A stretch of DNA of 44,815 nucleotides. It comes from Emcibacter sp. Its GTDB lineage: Bacteria > Pseudomonadota > Alphaproteobacteria > Sphingomonadales > Emcibacteraceae. The stretch is taken from contig JAESRB010000006.1 of NCBI GenBank assembly GCA_016764855.1, positions 1 to 44,815 of the forward strand. The letters are read 5' to 3'. Made by a program: the position numbers and the translations under genes. Under the pieces are notes generated by a model. It ran no database searches. It worked only from the letters and a program-made list of their open reading frames with translations, and was not told the DNA's origin. This document shows, piece by piece, positions 9,088 through 18,268 of the stretch (position 1 is its first letter; each line of letters begins with the position of its first letter).

Positions 9088-10017
9088 CTAAGATAGCTCT
9101 TTTTCCAGCTCAGGCAAAGCCTGAAATAAATCGGCGACAAGTCCATAGTCTGCCACTTGGAAAATAGGGGCTTCTTCGTCTTTGTTTATGGCGACAATGA
9201 CCTTACTGTCTTTCATGCCGGCCAGATGCTGAATCGCGCCGGAAATACCGACGGCAATATACAGATCAGGGGCCACGATTTTACCTGTTTGTCCAACCTG
9301 ATAGTCATTGGGAACAAAACCGGCATCAACCGCCGCACGAGACGCACCAACAGCGGCACCAAGCTTGTCAGCAACCGCTTCGATCAGCGCGAAATTCTCG
9401 CCACTGCCCATGCCACGACCACCGGAAATGATGATTTTAGCACTGGTCAGCTCAGGCCGTTCTGATTTGGACAGTTCAGCCCCAACAAAACTTGAAATAC
9501 CTGGGTTGGCTAACGCATCAACATTCTCAATTGTCGCAGAGCCACCTTCCGTCGCCGCAGCGGGGAAAGCTGTTGTCCGCACAGTGATCAGTTTTTTAGC
9601 ATCGCTGGACTGTACAGTAGCAATGGCGTTCCCGGCATAAATAGGCCGTTTGAACGTATCAGAGCTCTCAATGGAGATGATGTCTGAAATCTGTGCCATA
9701 TCCAAAAGCGCCGCAACGCGGGGCATAAAGTTTTTACCCGTTGTGGTCGCGGCCACAAGAATGGCATCATAACCGTCCGCCAGTTTAACAACCAGTGGCG
9801 CAATGATTTCTGCCAGAGGATGGGCATAGTCCGCATGATCAACCACCAGAACTTTGGCAACACCAGCGACTTTGGCAGCAGCTTCGGCAGCAGCGGCACA
9901 GTTGGAACCGGCAACAAGAACGTCAACGTCACCCAACTTGGCGGCAGCGGTAATAGCGTTTAAAGTGCTGTCTTTTAGACTGTCATTATCATGATCAGCA
10001 ATTACGAGTGATGTCAT
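9088..10017 (-). CDS. etfA: Electron transfer flavoprotein alpha subunit
   Basis: 309 aa FAD-carrying subunit that passes electrons from acyl-CoA dehydrogenases to ETF:quinone oxidoreductase. The C-terminal FAD-binding region is intact: [44 protein letters not shown] and [19 protein letters not shown]. The N-terminus is Ala/Val-rich, as is normal for the family. The start is one base after the etfB stop, so the pair is translationally coupled. It belongs to the minus-strand etfB-etfA-hbd operon. Confidence 0.97.
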   Translation of the reverse strand: MTSLVIADHDNDSLKDSTLNAITAAAKLGDVDVLVAGSNCAAAAEAAAKVAGVAKVLVVDHADYAHPLAEIIAPLVVKLADGYDAILVAATTTGKNFMPRVAALLDMAQISDIISIESSDTFKRPIYAGNAIATVQSSDAKKLITVRTTAFPAAATEGGSATIENVDALANPGISSFVGAELSKSERPELTSAKIIISGGRGMGSGENFALIEAVADKLGAAVGASRAAVDAGFVPNDYQVGQTGKIVAPDLYIAVGISGAIQHLAGMKDSKVIVAINKDEEAPIFQVADYGLVADLFQALPELEKELS

Positions 10018-10018
10018 G

Positions 10019-10768
10019 TTATATTACTCCTGCTTCGTCACGCAATTTGGCGACCAATTCTGCTACATTTTCCACCATAACACCGGCTTCCCGTTTGGAC
10101 GGCTCTTCCACTTTCAATGTGGTGACACGTCTTGCGGTATCCACGCCGTAGTCGGACGGTTCTTTGGTGTCCAGCGTCTTGCGTTTGGCCTTCATGATGT
10201 TGGGCAATGATGCATAACGTGGTTCATTCAGACGAAGGTCGGCGGTAACAATGGCCGGCAGGGTAAGCTTGACTGTTTCCAGTCCGCCATCAATCTCGCG
10301 GGTCACATTAACCGTGCCGTCAGCCAGAACAACTTCGGAAGCGAAGGTGCCTTGTGGCCATTCCAGAAGTGCTGCGAGCATTTGACCGGTTTGATTACAG
10401 TCATTGTCAATGGCCTGTTTGCCTAGAATGACAAGACCAGGATTTTCTTCTGCGACAATGGCTTTCAGAATTTTTGCGATGGCCAGAGGCTCAACCGCGT
10501 CCTCGGTTTTAACCAGAATAGCCCGGTCTGCGCCCATGGCCAAAGCCGTGCGGAGCGTTTCCTGTGCCTGTGCCGGGCCGACAGAAACCACGATGACTTC
10601 TTCGGCGTTGCCTGCTTCTTTGATACGAAGGGCTTCTTCGACAGCGATCTCGTCAAAAGGGTTCATGGACATCTTGACATTCGCCAATTCCACGCCTGTA
10701 TTATCCGACTTTACCCGGACTTTCACATTATAATCAATTACCCGTTTAACCGGGACCAGAATTTTCAT
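10019..10768 (-). CDS. etfB: Electron transfer flavoprotein beta subunit
   Basis: 249 aa AMP-binding ETF subunit. It begins [20 protein letters not shown], with the family features [27 protein letters not shown], and the ETF-beta signature near [31 protein letters not shown]. The C-terminal recognition-loop region ([10 protein letters not shown]) that contacts partner dehydrogenases is present. It is the first gene of etfB-etfA-hbd. The upstream region is shared with the divergent methylmalonyl-CoA mutase gene. Confidence 0.97.
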   Translation of the reverse strand: MKILVPVKRVIDYNVKVRVKSDNTGVELANVKMSMNPFDEIAVEEALRIKEAGNAEEVIVVSVGPAQAQETLRTALAMGADRAILVKTEDAVEPLAIAKILKAIVAEENPGLVILGKQAIDNDCNQTGQMLAALLEWPQGTFASEVVLADGTVNVTREIDGGLETVKLTLPAIVTADLRLNEPRYASLPNIMKAKRKTLDTKEPSDYGVDTARRVTTLKVEEPSKREAGVMVENVAELVAKLRDEAGVI

Positions 10769-10989
10769 TGGGGTCGTTCTCCCATGGGTTACGCAATGAT
10801 ATGTTAAAAGTCAAAAGACGGTGCTTAGAAGATATCATTACAGTTTGTTGCAGCGCAATAAAGTTAACAATTACCTCATGTAAGTGCCGCTGTCAAATAA
10901 TACAAAGAGGCATGATACATGAGTAGAAACAGAAATAAATGCCTGTTATCCAATTTCTTAATTTATTTTTTGACGGCGATCTTTTCAGG

Positions 10990-11002
10990 GGTCATTGTGA
11001 CC
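10990..11002. promoter_or_regulatory. Dyad GGTCA-N3-TGACC, candidate operator
   Basis: Perfect 5-bp arms around TTG, centrally placed between etfBA-hbd and the mutase gene. Short arms make chance occurrence quite possible. A TetR- or GntR-type regulator of acyl-CoA catabolism would be a natural reader (inference). Confidence 0.25.
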
Positions 11003-11068
11003 GTAAGATAGAAAGCATGCCAAGAAGTAGAGATATAGCTGTATAAAATCGCAAAGCCAATAAAAAAC

Positions 11069-11098
11069 TTTACTCATGGGTAACATATTGCCTATACT
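11069..11098 (+). promoter_or_regulatory. Possible sigma70 promoter of methylmalonyl-CoA mutase
   Basis: TTTACT (11069-11074), 18-bp spacer, TATACT (11093-11098), ending 27 bp before the first ATG. The -10 is good and the -35 is weak. Confidence 0.35.
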
Positions 11099-11124
11099 GC
11101 GCTGCAAAATATATAGCATTAAAC

Positions 11125-13281
11125 ATGAATACGGATATCTCTATGACGGACCATAAGCGGAAAACGATTACGGATTGGCAGACACTTGTTTCAAAAGAAC
11201 TGCGGGGAAAGAAACTAGAAGACCTGACGTGGAATACGCCAGAAGGTATTGATGTTAAACCGCTCTATACAGCAGAAGATGTGATGGATATCCCTCATAT
11301 TGAAAATCTGCCGGGCTTCTTTCCGTTCACCCGTGGGGTTAAAGGCAGCATGTATGCCGGCCGCCCTTGGACCATCCGTCAATATGCGGGTTTCTCCACG
11401 GCGGAGGAATCAAACGCCTTTTACCGTCGTAACCTTGCCGCTGGGCAAAAGGGATTGAGCGTGGCCTTCGATCTGGCTACTCATCGGGGCTATGACAGCG
11501 ACCATCCGCGCGTGGTGGGTGATGTGGGTAAGGCTGGCGTGGCCATCGACAGTGTAGAAGATATGAAAATCCTGTTCGACCAAATTCCGCTGGATAAAAT
11601 GTCCGTTTCCATGACCATGAACGGGGCGGTGATTCCCTGTCTCGCCTTTTATATTGTTGCGGCTGAGGAACAAGGTGTCAGCAAGGATCAACTTTCCGGC
11701 ACGATTCAGAATGATATCCTGAAAGAATTTATGGTGCGGAACACTTATATCTATCCTCCGGAGCCGAGCATGCGGATCATTGGGGATATCATTGAGTATA
11801 CCTCTCAGGAGATGCCGAAATATAACAGTATTTCCATTTCCGGCTATCATATGCAAGAAGCCGGCGCGACTCAGCTACAGGAATTGGCCTTTACTTTGGC
11901 CGATGGTATGGAATATGTCCGGGCGGCGCTGGCCAAGGGACTGGACATTGATGTTTTTGCCCCACGGTTGAGCTTTTTCTTTGCCATTGGCATGAATTTC
12001 TTCATGGAGGTGGCCAAATTGCGGGCTGCGAGAACGATCTGGGCACAGATCATGGAGAATTTCGGCGCTAAAACCCAAAAGAGCATGATGCTGCGGACCC
12101 ATTGTCAGACGTCCGGTGTATCACTGACGGAAAAAGATCCCTATAATAACGTGGTACGGACCACGGTAGAGGCCATGGCGGCCATGATGGGCGGGACTCA
12201 ATCGCTCCATACCAATGCACTGGATGAGGCCATCGCCCTGCCCACTGACTTTTCCGCGCGTATTGCGCGTAATACTCAGATCGTTCTGCAGGAAGAAACC
12301 GGCATGTGTAATGTGGTTGATCCTCTGGGCGGGTCTTATTATGTGGAGCATTTGACCAATGAGTTGGTACAGGAAGCCTGGAAAATAATCACCGAAGTTG
12401 AAGAGATGGGTGGCATGACCAAGGCCGTTGGAACTGGCATGCCCAAAATGAAGATCGAGGAAGCCGCCGCTCTGAAACAGGCCCGTATCGACCGGGGCGA
12501 AGAAGTGGTTGTCGGGGTGAATAAATATCGTTTGGAAAAAGAGGATGACATTGATATCCTTGATGTGGATAACGACGCGGTACGTGAGTTACAGATTGCC
12601 CGGCTTACCAAAATGAAGGCCGACCGTGACGAGGACAAATGTCAGGCCACATTGACCGCCCTCACCGAAGGCGCAAAAGGTGATGGCAATGTATTGGCCT
12701 TGGCCGTGGAGGCTGCACGGGCACGGGCCTCATTAGGAGAAATCTCAGACGCCATGGAAAAAATATTCAACCGTCACCGGGCAGAAGTTAAATCCATTTC
12801 CGGTGTCTATGGTGCGGCTTATAAGGGCGATGCCGGATTTGAGAAAATTCAAAAAGACATCGAAGATTTTGCCGAAAAAGAAGGCCGTCGCCCCCGTATT
12901 CTGGTGGTGAAAATGGGCCAGGACGGTCATGACCGGGGCGCGAAAGTGATCGCCACCGCCTTTGCTGATATTGGCTTTGATGTAGATGTGGGGCCGCTGT
13001 TCCAGACACCGGCCGAAGCCGCGCGGGAAGCGATCGAGAATGATGTGCATATCATTGGCGTATCTTCCTTGGCAGCGGGACATAAAACATTGATCCCTCA
13101 ACTGATCGCAGCCCTTAAAGAAGAAGGTGCCAGCGAAATCATGGTGGTCTGCGGTGGCGTCATCCCGGCACAGGACTACGAATTCCTCTATGACGCCGGT
13201 GTCGCCGCCATCTTTGGCCCCGGCACCAACATCCCCGAGGCCGCGGCCCGTGTGATAGAGGTCCTGAGCGAGAGAAGCTAG
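11125..13281 (+). CDS. scpA: Methylmalonyl-CoA mutase, B12-dependent, single-chain type
   Basis: 718 aa. It isomerises (R)-methylmalonyl-CoA to succinyl-CoA, the last step of propionyl-CoA catabolism. The N-terminal TIM-barrel part has [32 protein letters not shown] and [19 protein letters not shown]. The C-terminal cobalamin domain carries the DxHxxG motif in [11 protein letters not shown] (His near residue 602), followed by [16 protein letters not shown]. Length matches the homodimeric Sbm/ScpA class, so no separate small subunit is needed. A second in-frame ATG at 11143 (MTDHKRKT) is a reasonable alternative start; neither has a strong Shine-Dalgarno sequence. Divergent etfBA-hbd supplies related acyl-CoA chemistry. 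Confidence 0.96.
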   Translation: MNTDISMTDHKRKTITDWQTLVSKELRGKKLEDLTWNTPEGIDVKPLYTAEDVMDIPHIENLPGFFPFTRGVKGSMYAGRPWTIRQYAGFSTAEESNAFYRRNLAAGQKGLSVAFDLATHRGYDSDHPRVVGDVGKAGVAIDSVEDMKILFDQIPLDKMSVSMTMNGAVIPCLAFYIVAAEEQGVSKDQLSGTIQNDILKEFMVRNTYIYPPEPSMRIIGDIIEYTSQEMPKYNSISISGYHMQEAGATQLQELAFTLADGMEYVRAALAKGLDIDVFAPRLSFFFAIGMNFFMEVAKLRAARTIWAQIMENFGAKTQKSMMLRTHCQTSGVSLTEKDPYNNVVRTTVEAMAAMMGGTQSLHTNALDEAIALPTDFSARIARNTQIVLQEETGMCNVVDPLGGSYYVEHLTNELVQEAWKIITEVEEMGGMTKAVGTGMPKMKIEEAAALKQARIDRGEEVVVGVNKYRLEKEDDIDILDVDNDAVRELQIARLTKMKADRDEDKCQATLTALTEGAKGDGNVLALAVEAARARASLGEISDAMEKIFNRHRAEVKSISGVYGAAYKGDAGFEKIQKDIEDFAEKEGRRPRILVVKMGQDGHDRGAKVIATAFADIGFDVDVGPLFQTPAEAAREAIENDVHIIGVSSLAAGHKTLIPQLIAALKEEGASEIMVVCGGVIPAQDYEFLYDAGVAAIFGPGTNIPEAAARVIEVLSERS

Positions 13282-13301
13282 TCCGCAGGCATAATCGCTT
13301 C

Positions 13302-13324
13302 CGTCATTCCTGCGAAGGCTGGAA
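13302..13324 (+). repeat. REP-like repeat copy A (degenerate)
   Basis: CGTCATTCCTGCGAAGGC followed by TGGAA: the same unit as the copies at 14256, 14589 (inverted) and 21438. The right arm is degenerate, so the hairpin is imperfect. It lies just after the mutase stop, in the same orientation as copy B, so the AT-rich gene 13440-14231 is flanked by direct repeats. Confidence 0.7.
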
Positions 13325-13439
13325 GTCATTTTTATAAATCGAACAGGATACCTGCTTCTCGGGCGTGGCAGGTCATTTTGTCGTATATAAATAAACCTAT
13401 TTTCATGTTATATTTGAGAAGTATGAACATTAAATAAGA

Positions 13440-14231
13440 ATGGAAATAGATTTGTATGTCTTTGAAGTGATAGTGCCTGGAACGTGGTTGGATTATAAAG
13501 ACCCTGATTGGTGTTGGAAAATCGAAGGAATAGTTGGAAATTTACAGTCACATTTCTTTGAGGCTAACATTTCATTGAATTTGTTTGTGGGAGAAAGACA
13601 TAATAAGTCTAGAACAGATGTAGGGGAACAATGGGATAGGGATTCTAAACGAAGAAATGAAATTAGAGAAAAAATTGAGGAAAAATATAAAGGCAGTTTT
13701 AGCAGAGATAACTGGGAATTGGTTCATTTTGAAACAGAGGTAGAATTAAAAAAAGAAAAATGGAGAACGGGTGTTCAACCAAGAGAATTTGAACATAATA
13801 CAGTGTTTATTTTTGCAAGATCTTTTTTATATGCGTTAGATGCGTTTAATAAAATGCTTAAGGTCTTATCTGAAGAAGAAAATGTCCCAGAAAAATTAAA
13901 ACAACTTTTTCAGCAATTTACTGAAACTTTTCCAGATTTGAGTTATTTACGAAATAGTGCTCAGCACATAGAAGATAGAGTAAGAGGATTAGGCCCTCAT
14001 GGAAAAGTGTTAGATTTGAAACCAATAGAAAATTCATTTATTAATGCACCTAATGGTGGGGTTTTAGTCATAAATAATTTGAATGGTACTAAATACGGAT
14101 CAACTATGTCTAATGGTCATTATGGGGAGGTTGATGTCTCTGTAAAATCAATGGAATTATTACAAGTAATATTCCAAGAAGTTTTAAAGTCTTTTGAATG
14201 GAAAGGTCCCATTCAACACGAACCAAAATAG
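13440..14231 (+). CDS. AT-rich orphan protein with candidate HEPN-like Rx4H motif
   Basis: 263 aa, not recognised as a named family. The N-terminal ~115 residues mix beta strands and charged helices. Residues about 120-185 look like a helical hairpin (TVFIFARSFLYALDAFNKML, then LRNSAQHIEDRVRGLG) ending in R171-N-S-A-Q-H176. This fits the Rx4-6H active-site pattern of HEPN ribonucleases, with the usual polar residue after Arg. The C-terminus is beta-rich. Codon use (AAA, GAA, TTT, ATA) is visibly more AT-rich than in the neighbours, and the gene sits between two direct REP-like repeats. All this suggests acquisition by transfer. A toxin or defence role is a hypothesis from the motif only. There is no partner antitoxin-like gene beside it. 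Confidence 0.7.
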   Translation: MEIDLYVFEVIVPGTWLDYKDPDWCWKIEGIVGNLQSHFFEANISLNLFVGERHNKSRTDVGEQWDRDSKRRNEIREKIEEKYKGSFSRDNWELVHFETEVELKKEKWRTGVQPREFEHNTVFIFARSFLYALDAFNKMLKVLSEEENVPEKLKQLFQQFTETFPDLSYLRNSAQHIEDRVRGLGPHGKVLDLKPIENSFINAPNGGVLVINNLNGTKYGSTMSNGHYGEVDVSVKSMELLQVIFQEVLKSFEWKGPIQHEPK

Positions 14232-14255
14232 TATAAATAATTACACTACAATAAT

Positions 14256-14282
14256 CGTCATTCCTGCGAAGGCAGGAATCCA
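14256..14282 (+). repeat. REP-like repeat copy B, left end of GIY-YIG cassette
   Basis: A 27-bp unit beginning CGTCATTCCTGCGAAGGC with an internal hairpin (ATTCCTGC / GCAGGAAT). It matches the reverse complement of copy C (14589-14615) at 24 of 27 positions, so B and C form inverted ends around the GIY-YIG pseudogene. Confidence 0.85.
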
Positions 14283-14294
14283 GTGAGATAGACA

Positions 14295-14583
14295 ATGAAA
14301 AACGGCGGATATGTCTATATTCTGGCAAGCAAGCGCAATGGCACGACCTATATTGGTGTGACGCGCAATCTAGTCCGGCGGGTATATGAACATAAAAATA
14401 ATCTTGTTGATGGCTTTAGCCAAAATACGCCGTACGTGATTTGTTTTTTATGAATGACATGACCGTATAGAAGGTGCCAGTGTTCGTGAAAAGCAGTTGA
14501 AAAAATGGAAAAGAGAGTGGAAACTCAGGATTATTGAGAATTTTAATCCTGAGTGGGATGATTTATACGGGGATATTTTGTGA
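14295..14583 (+). pseudogene. Decayed GIY-YIG endonuclease (UPF0213/YhbQ-like)
   Basis: The remnant starts at ATG 14295 and reads GGYVYILASKRNGTTYIGVT, an intact GIY-YIG signature, followed by RRVYEH. Homology then continues across frames. One base is missing in the A-run at 14422-14425 and another near 14443. The re-established frame has a nonsense TGA at 14455-14457 (YE*HD, where Trp would be expected). It then runs through REKQLKKWKREWKLRIIEN and NPEWDDLY to the TGA at 14581. The ancestral protein would be about 95 aa, the size of stand-alone GIY-YIG nucleases common in alphaproteobacteria. Three independent lesions mean it is dead. It is enclosed by inverted REP-like repeats 12 bp before its start and 5 bp after its end. 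Confidence 0.88.
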
Positions 14584-14588
14584 TGGTC

Positions 14589-14615
14589 TGGGTTCCTGCC
14601 AGCGCAGGAATGACG
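14589..14615 (-). repeat. REP-like repeat copy C, right end of GIY-YIG cassette
   Basis: Inverted copy of the unit at 14256-14282 (24/27 identical). It contains TTCCTGC / GCAGGAA hairpin arms around CAGC-type loop bases. It completes a 360-bp unit, 14256-14615. Confidence 0.85.
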
Positions 14616-14696
14616 GCTACGCCAGAACAATGATTTTGTAATAGCTCCGTGATATAGCTCTATCGTCAGATACCAACGAACGGGAGGACATTGCCT

Positions 14697-15080
14697 ATGC
14701 ACCTCAACCAAATCACATTACCGGTCAAAGATATGGATGCCGCGACGGCATTTTATCGGCGGTTAGGTTTTTTGCAAATTGTGGATACGCCTCATTATGC
14801 TCGGTTTGAATGCGAAGAGGGCGGATCGAGTTTTTCGTTATCACTAGAACAGAGTGACTTTAACAATGGGGCTGTACTCTATTTCGAAGAAGAAAAGCTT
14901 GATGACTGGGTGGCGCAATTGTTGAAAAAGGGCATTGAGTTTGCCCAAATGCCCACCGATATGAGCTATTTATGGCGGGAAGCGGTTCTATATGACCCGT
15001 CCGGCAACAAGATTAAGCTATATTGGGCTGGTGAAAATCGTTTAAACCCCCCGTGGCGGGTGGAGCAGCGAGACCCCTAA
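14697..15080 (+). CDS. VOC-family (glyoxalase/bleomycin-resistance fold) protein
   Basis: 127 aa, one VOC module pair: N-terminal HLNQITLPVKDMDAATAFYRRLGF and C-terminal REAVLYDPSGNKIKLYWAGEN. The first module has a His at the metal-ligand position and the last strand ends in a KLY motif. It could be a dioxygenase, a lyase or a binding protein; the substrate cannot be inferred. The ATG at 14697 is 9 bases after GGGAGG (14682-14687), which makes it a better start than the TTG two codons upstream. Confidence 0.85.
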   Translation: MHLNQITLPVKDMDAATAFYRRLGFLQIVDTPHYARFECEEGGSSFSLSLEQSDFNNGAVLYFEEEKLDDWVAQLLKKGIEFAQMPTDMSYLWREAVLYDPSGNKIKLYWAGENRLNPPWRVEQRDP

Positions 15081-15165
15081 TCAGGTAGGCTGCCACTTCC
15101 CTTATGACCTAGGGGATTATCACCTTGCATAAAATATTTCCATGCTATATCAGCAAAGATAAATT

Positions 15166-15197
15166 AGGACTTATTTCTTAATAACAAAATAGGTCCT
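15166..15197 (+). promoter_or_regulatory. 11-bp inverted repeat in the sulP upstream region
   Basis: AGGACTTATTT (15166-15176) and AAATAGGTCCT (15187-15197) pair over 11 bp, with one G-U, around a 10-nt loop. It is 84 bp before the transporter start. It could be an operator or, if transcribed, a leader hairpin. Confidence 0.4.
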
Positions 15198-15280
15198 TAA
15201 TATATCTGTGCCTATAAAGACTTATTATGTAAATATTTAAGGCATAAAAACGCAGTATAATTTTTTTCAGGGTAAGTAAC

Positions 15281-16885
15281 ATGAATGATCAGGCAAAAGC
15301 TGTGGCGGCAAAGAAAACGTCAAATTGGCGGCAAGAATTCGGCTTAGATTCCCTCAACCGCATCAGGATTGAGAGCTTTTCCGGCCTGACAGTTGCTTTG
15401 GCGTTGGTGCCAGAGGCGGTGGCCTTTGCTTTTGTGGCTCAGGTAAACCCTCTGGTAGGGCTTTATGCGGCGTTTATTGTTGGCTTGATTACCGCGTTCT
15501 TTGGTGGGCGTCCGGGCATGATCTCCGGTGCGACCGGGGCGTTGGCCGTGGTGATGGTCTCGCTTGTGGCTAATCACGGCGTGGAATATTTGTTTGCTAC
15601 CGTGGTGCTGATGGGGATCATTCAGATTGTTGCCGGGATTACCCATTTGGGCAAGTTCATCCGCATGGTGCCTCACCCGGTGATGCTGGGTTTTGTCAAT
15701 GGCTTGGCTATCGTGATTTTCCTGGCCCAGTTGGGTCAGTTTAAGGACAGTTCCGGGACGTGGCTTGACGGTATACCGCTTTATCTGATGCTGGGGCTGG
15801 TGTTATTGACCATGGTGATTATCGTTGTGATGCCCAAAGTGACCAAATTGGTGCCGGGGCCGTTGGCTGCCATCATTGTGGTGACATCGATTGTGGTTAT
15901 TTTCGGTCTGGACAGCCCGCGGGTTGGTGATCTGGCCTCTATCGCGGGGGGCTTGCCGGAGTTTCATGTGCCGGATATGCCGCTGACATGGGACAGTTTG
16001 ATGATCATTTTGCCCTATGCGGTTATTTTGGCCTCTGTTGGTTTGATTGAATCCCTGCTGACCCTTAACCTGGTCAGCGAGATGACCGACACCCACGGTG
16101 GTACAAGTCGGGAATGTGCGGCACAGGGTGTTGCCAATGTTGTTACGGGCTTCTTTGGTGGCATGGGCGGTTGCGCCATGATCGGACAGAGCATGATCAA
16201 TGTGAAATCTGGCGGTCGTGCGCGCTTGAGCGGGATTGTCGCAGCCTTGAGTCTCTTGGGCTTTATCCTGTTTGCCTCCGGTCTGATTGAGCAGATTCCT
16301 TTGGCCGCGTTGATTGGTGTGATGTTTATGGTGGTGATCGGGACGTTTGCCTGGAACAGCCTGAAACTGATTGGTAAAATTCCCCGTCATGATGTCTTTG
16401 TCATCATATTTGTGACGGCTATTACCGTGGCTTTTGACCTTGCAGTGGCGGTTGTCGCCGGGGTTATTATCGCGGCCTTGGTTTTCGCATGGGAAACCGC
16501 CAAGCATACTCATGTGACACGTAGCATTGATGAGAATGGCTCAAAGATATACAAATTGTCCGGGCCGCTGTTTTTCGGATCCGTAGCGAGCTTTATGGAA
16601 TTGTTTGATCCTAAAAATGATCCCGATGATGTGATCGTTGATTTTCTGGACTCTCGTGTGCTGGATCACTCCGGCCTGCAAGCCATTGATGCCTTGGCGG
16701 TCAAATATGAGGCCGCGGGCAAGAAGCTGCATCTTCGTCATTTGAGCGCGGATTGTCGGCAGCTTTTGGACAAGGCGCGTCAAATTGTCGAGGTTTCCGT
16801 TATCGAAGACCCGGCTTATGGCGTCGCGGTAGATTATACCGGTAACTATGTCGCGCAAAAACCGGCAGAAGAATCCCAGAAATAG
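15281..16885 (+). CDS. SulP-family inorganic anion transporter with STAS domain
   Basis: 534 aa inner-membrane transporter of the SLC26/SulP family (sulfate, bicarbonate or other anions). The membrane domain opens with the family motif [31 protein letters not shown] and shows about 12-14 hydrophobic spans to residue ~410. The C-terminal STAS domain (about 430-520) has [22 protein letters not shown], the usual anti-sigma-antagonist-like core. The subclass with the STAS sequence [15 protein letters not shown] is common in marine proteobacteria and often annotated as sulfate permease; the true ion is not determined here. The gene stands alone, convergent with the AI-2E permease. Confidence 0.93.
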   Translation: MNDQAKAVAAKKTSNWRQEFGLDSLNRIRIESFSGLTVALALVPEAVAFAFVAQVNPLVGLYAAFIVGLITAFFGGRPGMISGATGALAVVMVSLVANHGVEYLFATVVLMGIIQIVAGITHLGKFIRMVPHPVMLGFVNGLAIVIFLAQLGQFKDSSGTWLDGIPLYLMLGLVLLTMVIIVVMPKVTKLVPGPLAAIIVVTSIVVIFGLDSPRVGDLASIAGGLPEFHVPDMPLTWDSLMIILPYAVILASVGLIESLLTLNLVSEMTDTHGGTSRECAAQGVANVVTGFFGGMGGCAMIGQSMINVKSGGRARLSGIVAALSLLGFILFASGLIEQIPLAALIGVMFMVVIGTFAWNSLKLIGKIPRHDVFVIIFVTAITVAFDLAVAVVAGVIIAALVFAWETAKHTHVTRSIDENGSKIYKLSGPLFFGSVASFMELFDPKNDPDDVIVDFLDSRVLDHSGLQAIDALAVKYEAAGKKLHLRHLSADCRQLLDKARQIVEVSVIEDPAYGVAVDYTGNYVAQKPAEESQK

Positions 16886-16980
16886 GCTCCAAAAATAGGG
16901 ATCAGAAATAGGATTCGGAACTAAGGCAAAGAACGAGGATCGAGAAATAGAGTTTTCTGTTCTAATCCTTCAGCTCGATC

Positions 16981-18036
16981 TTATTCCGTCATTCGCGTAT
17001 CTCGCGGCCTGATATTGCCATCCTGAGACAGAAGAATAGCCACGGCCTTGGTTTTCGGGAATTGGGAAAAGATGATCATCAGAATCACGGTGAAAGGCAC
17101 GCTGAGGAACATGCCGGCAATGCCCCATATGCTGCCCCAAAGCGACAAGGACAACATAACCACTAGTGGGCTCAGATTAAGGCTGTTGCCCATGAGTTTT
17201 GGCTCGAGAATGTTGCCGACGGCCACCTGAATGGCTACCAGAGAGATGATGACTATGAAAAACGGGGTAAAGCTGTCAAATTGCACCAGGCTTAGCAAAG
17301 ATGGAAACAAAACCGCGAGCATGGAGCCGACCGTGGGGATGAAGTTCAGCAGGAAGATAAAGAACGCCCAGAAACTGGCATTATTCACCCCTACCGTGAC
17401 CAACACGATATAACAGGCCCCGCCGGTCAGTGCGCTAACGAAAGTTTTAACGCCGATATAGGTTTTGACGTCCGTGGAAATATGCTCCAGAATATTAAAT
17501 ACGGTTTCTCTATGGGCTGAGCCTTCCATGAGACGGGATAACTTGGCTGAGAAATATTTCTGTTCCAGCATTAAGAACAATACATAAATCATAATCAGGC
17601 TGGCACTCCCCGCGAGGGAGGCTAGTGTCGTGGCGAGATTGGTAATGAAGGGGGTTAGATTAACCTGATTGATGACCTGAGCCAGATTTGGTTCTTTGTC
17701 GATGCCGAGCAGCGTGAACATTTTTGACGTCAGCTTGATGAAATTCTCTTGATAAAGCGGGGCGGCTTCCCGAACCTCTGTGATATTATTGCTGATCATA
17801 CCAAACAGAAAATTCATCACGAGTATGATGGTAAAAAGTGACGCGATATAGCTTAAGGTCCGGGGAATTTGCCATTTTCCAAGGGTGATCTTGTGATAAT
17901 AATCGGACAGAATGCTGATTAGATACCAAATGACAACACTGATCATAAAGGGGACGAGCAAATCCCGGCCAATTACCATAATATAAACCGTTAGGGAAAT
18001 TAGCCCCAATCCACCCGCATAGGATAAAACACCCAT
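16981..18036 (-). CDS. AI-2E family transporter (PerM/TqsA superfamily)
   Basis: 351 aa, about eight membrane segments. Family signatures are visible: LLNFIPTVGSMLAVLFPSLL, QVAVGNILEPKLMG and the LSPLVVMLSLSLWGSIWGIAGMFLSVP segment. A hydrophilic region (about residues 85-150) sits between TM3 and TM4, as usual for these permeases. Members export AI-2 or act as Na+/H+ antiporters or unknown exporters, so the name does not prove quorum signalling. The ATG is preceded by GGAG at good spacing. It is transcribed toward the sulP gene and shares only a 95-bp convergent gap with it. Confidence 0.9.
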   Translation of the reverse strand: MGVLSYAGGLGLISLTVYIMVIGRDLLVPFMISVVIWYLISILSDYYHKITLGKWQIPRTLSYIASLFTIILVMNFLFGMISNNITEVREAAPLYQENFIKLTSKMFTLLGIDKEPNLAQVINQVNLTPFITNLATTLASLAGSASLIMIYVLFLMLEQKYFSAKLSRLMEGSAHRETVFNILEHISTDVKTYIGVKTFVSALTGGACYIVLVTVGVNNASFWAFFIFLLNFIPTVGSMLAVLFPSLLSLVQFDSFTPFFIVIISLVAIQVAVGNILEPKLMGNSLNLSPLVVMLSLSLWGSIWGIAGMFLSVPFTVILMIIFSQFPKTKAVAILLSQDGNIRPRDTRMTE

Positions 18037-18194
18037 TTTTTTGACTCCAGCCTATCTTTTTCTCATATGAAATTCTTAAATTTAAGTCCGATTGTCCCGT
18101 TTTGTTATGGAAAGGTCAAGTTGTGTTTTTCACGAGCTACTTATAAAAATACAACTATAGGGAGAATGAAAGGTATATTTTTCTATAATTACTC

Positions 18195-18222
18195 TTGATT
18201 ACTACTTATTTATGCCTATTAT
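18195..18222 (+). promoter_or_regulatory. Promoter of the lysis cassette
   Basis: TTGATT (18195-18200), 16-bp spacer, TATTAT (18217-18222), a 5/6 match to the -10 consensus. It ends 46 bp before the start of the first cassette gene. The -10 is embedded in a perfect palindrome (18213-18227). Confidence 0.5.
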
Positions 18223-18227
18223 AGGCA
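18213..18227. promoter_or_regulatory. Perfect 15-bp palindrome over the -10 (candidate operator)
   Basis: TGCCTATTATAGGCA: 7-bp arms around a single central T, covering the putative -10 of the lysis-cassette promoter. This position is typical of a repressor site that blocks RNA polymerase. No regulator gene lies next to it. Confidence 0.5.
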
Positions 18228-18268
18228 CTCAGATTCGACACTATAGTATCATTTTAGGGAGTATAAAT

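Larger units (their letters stand above)
10769..11124. other. 356-bp divergent intergenic region, etfB / methylmalonyl-CoA mutase
   Basis: AT-rich and without a convincing gene. It must contain promoters for both directions. It holds a 13-bp dyad, GGTCA-TTG-TGACC (10990-11002), and a possible promoter for the mutase (11069-11098). No tRNA-like or strong terminator-like structure was seen. Confidence 0.6.

Noticed and set aside
12745-13329. Minus-strand open frame of 194 codons
   Set aside because: Antisense shadow of the methylmalonyl-CoA mutase cobalamin domain.
15803-16513. Minus-strand open frame of 236 codons, very His/Gln/Asn-rich
   Set aside because: Antisense shadow of the SulP membrane domain; hydrophobic codons read backwards give His/Asn/Gln.
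16938-16980. GATCGAG / CTCGATC inverted repeat between sulP and the AI-2E gene
   Set aside because: Seven-bp arms with a 29-nt loop and no T-run; too weak to call as a terminator.
18212-18268. Upstream in-frame ATG for the lysis-cassette first gene
   Set aside because: It sits inside the promoter/palindrome and lacks a ribosome site; the ATG at 18269 has TAGGGAG at good spacing.
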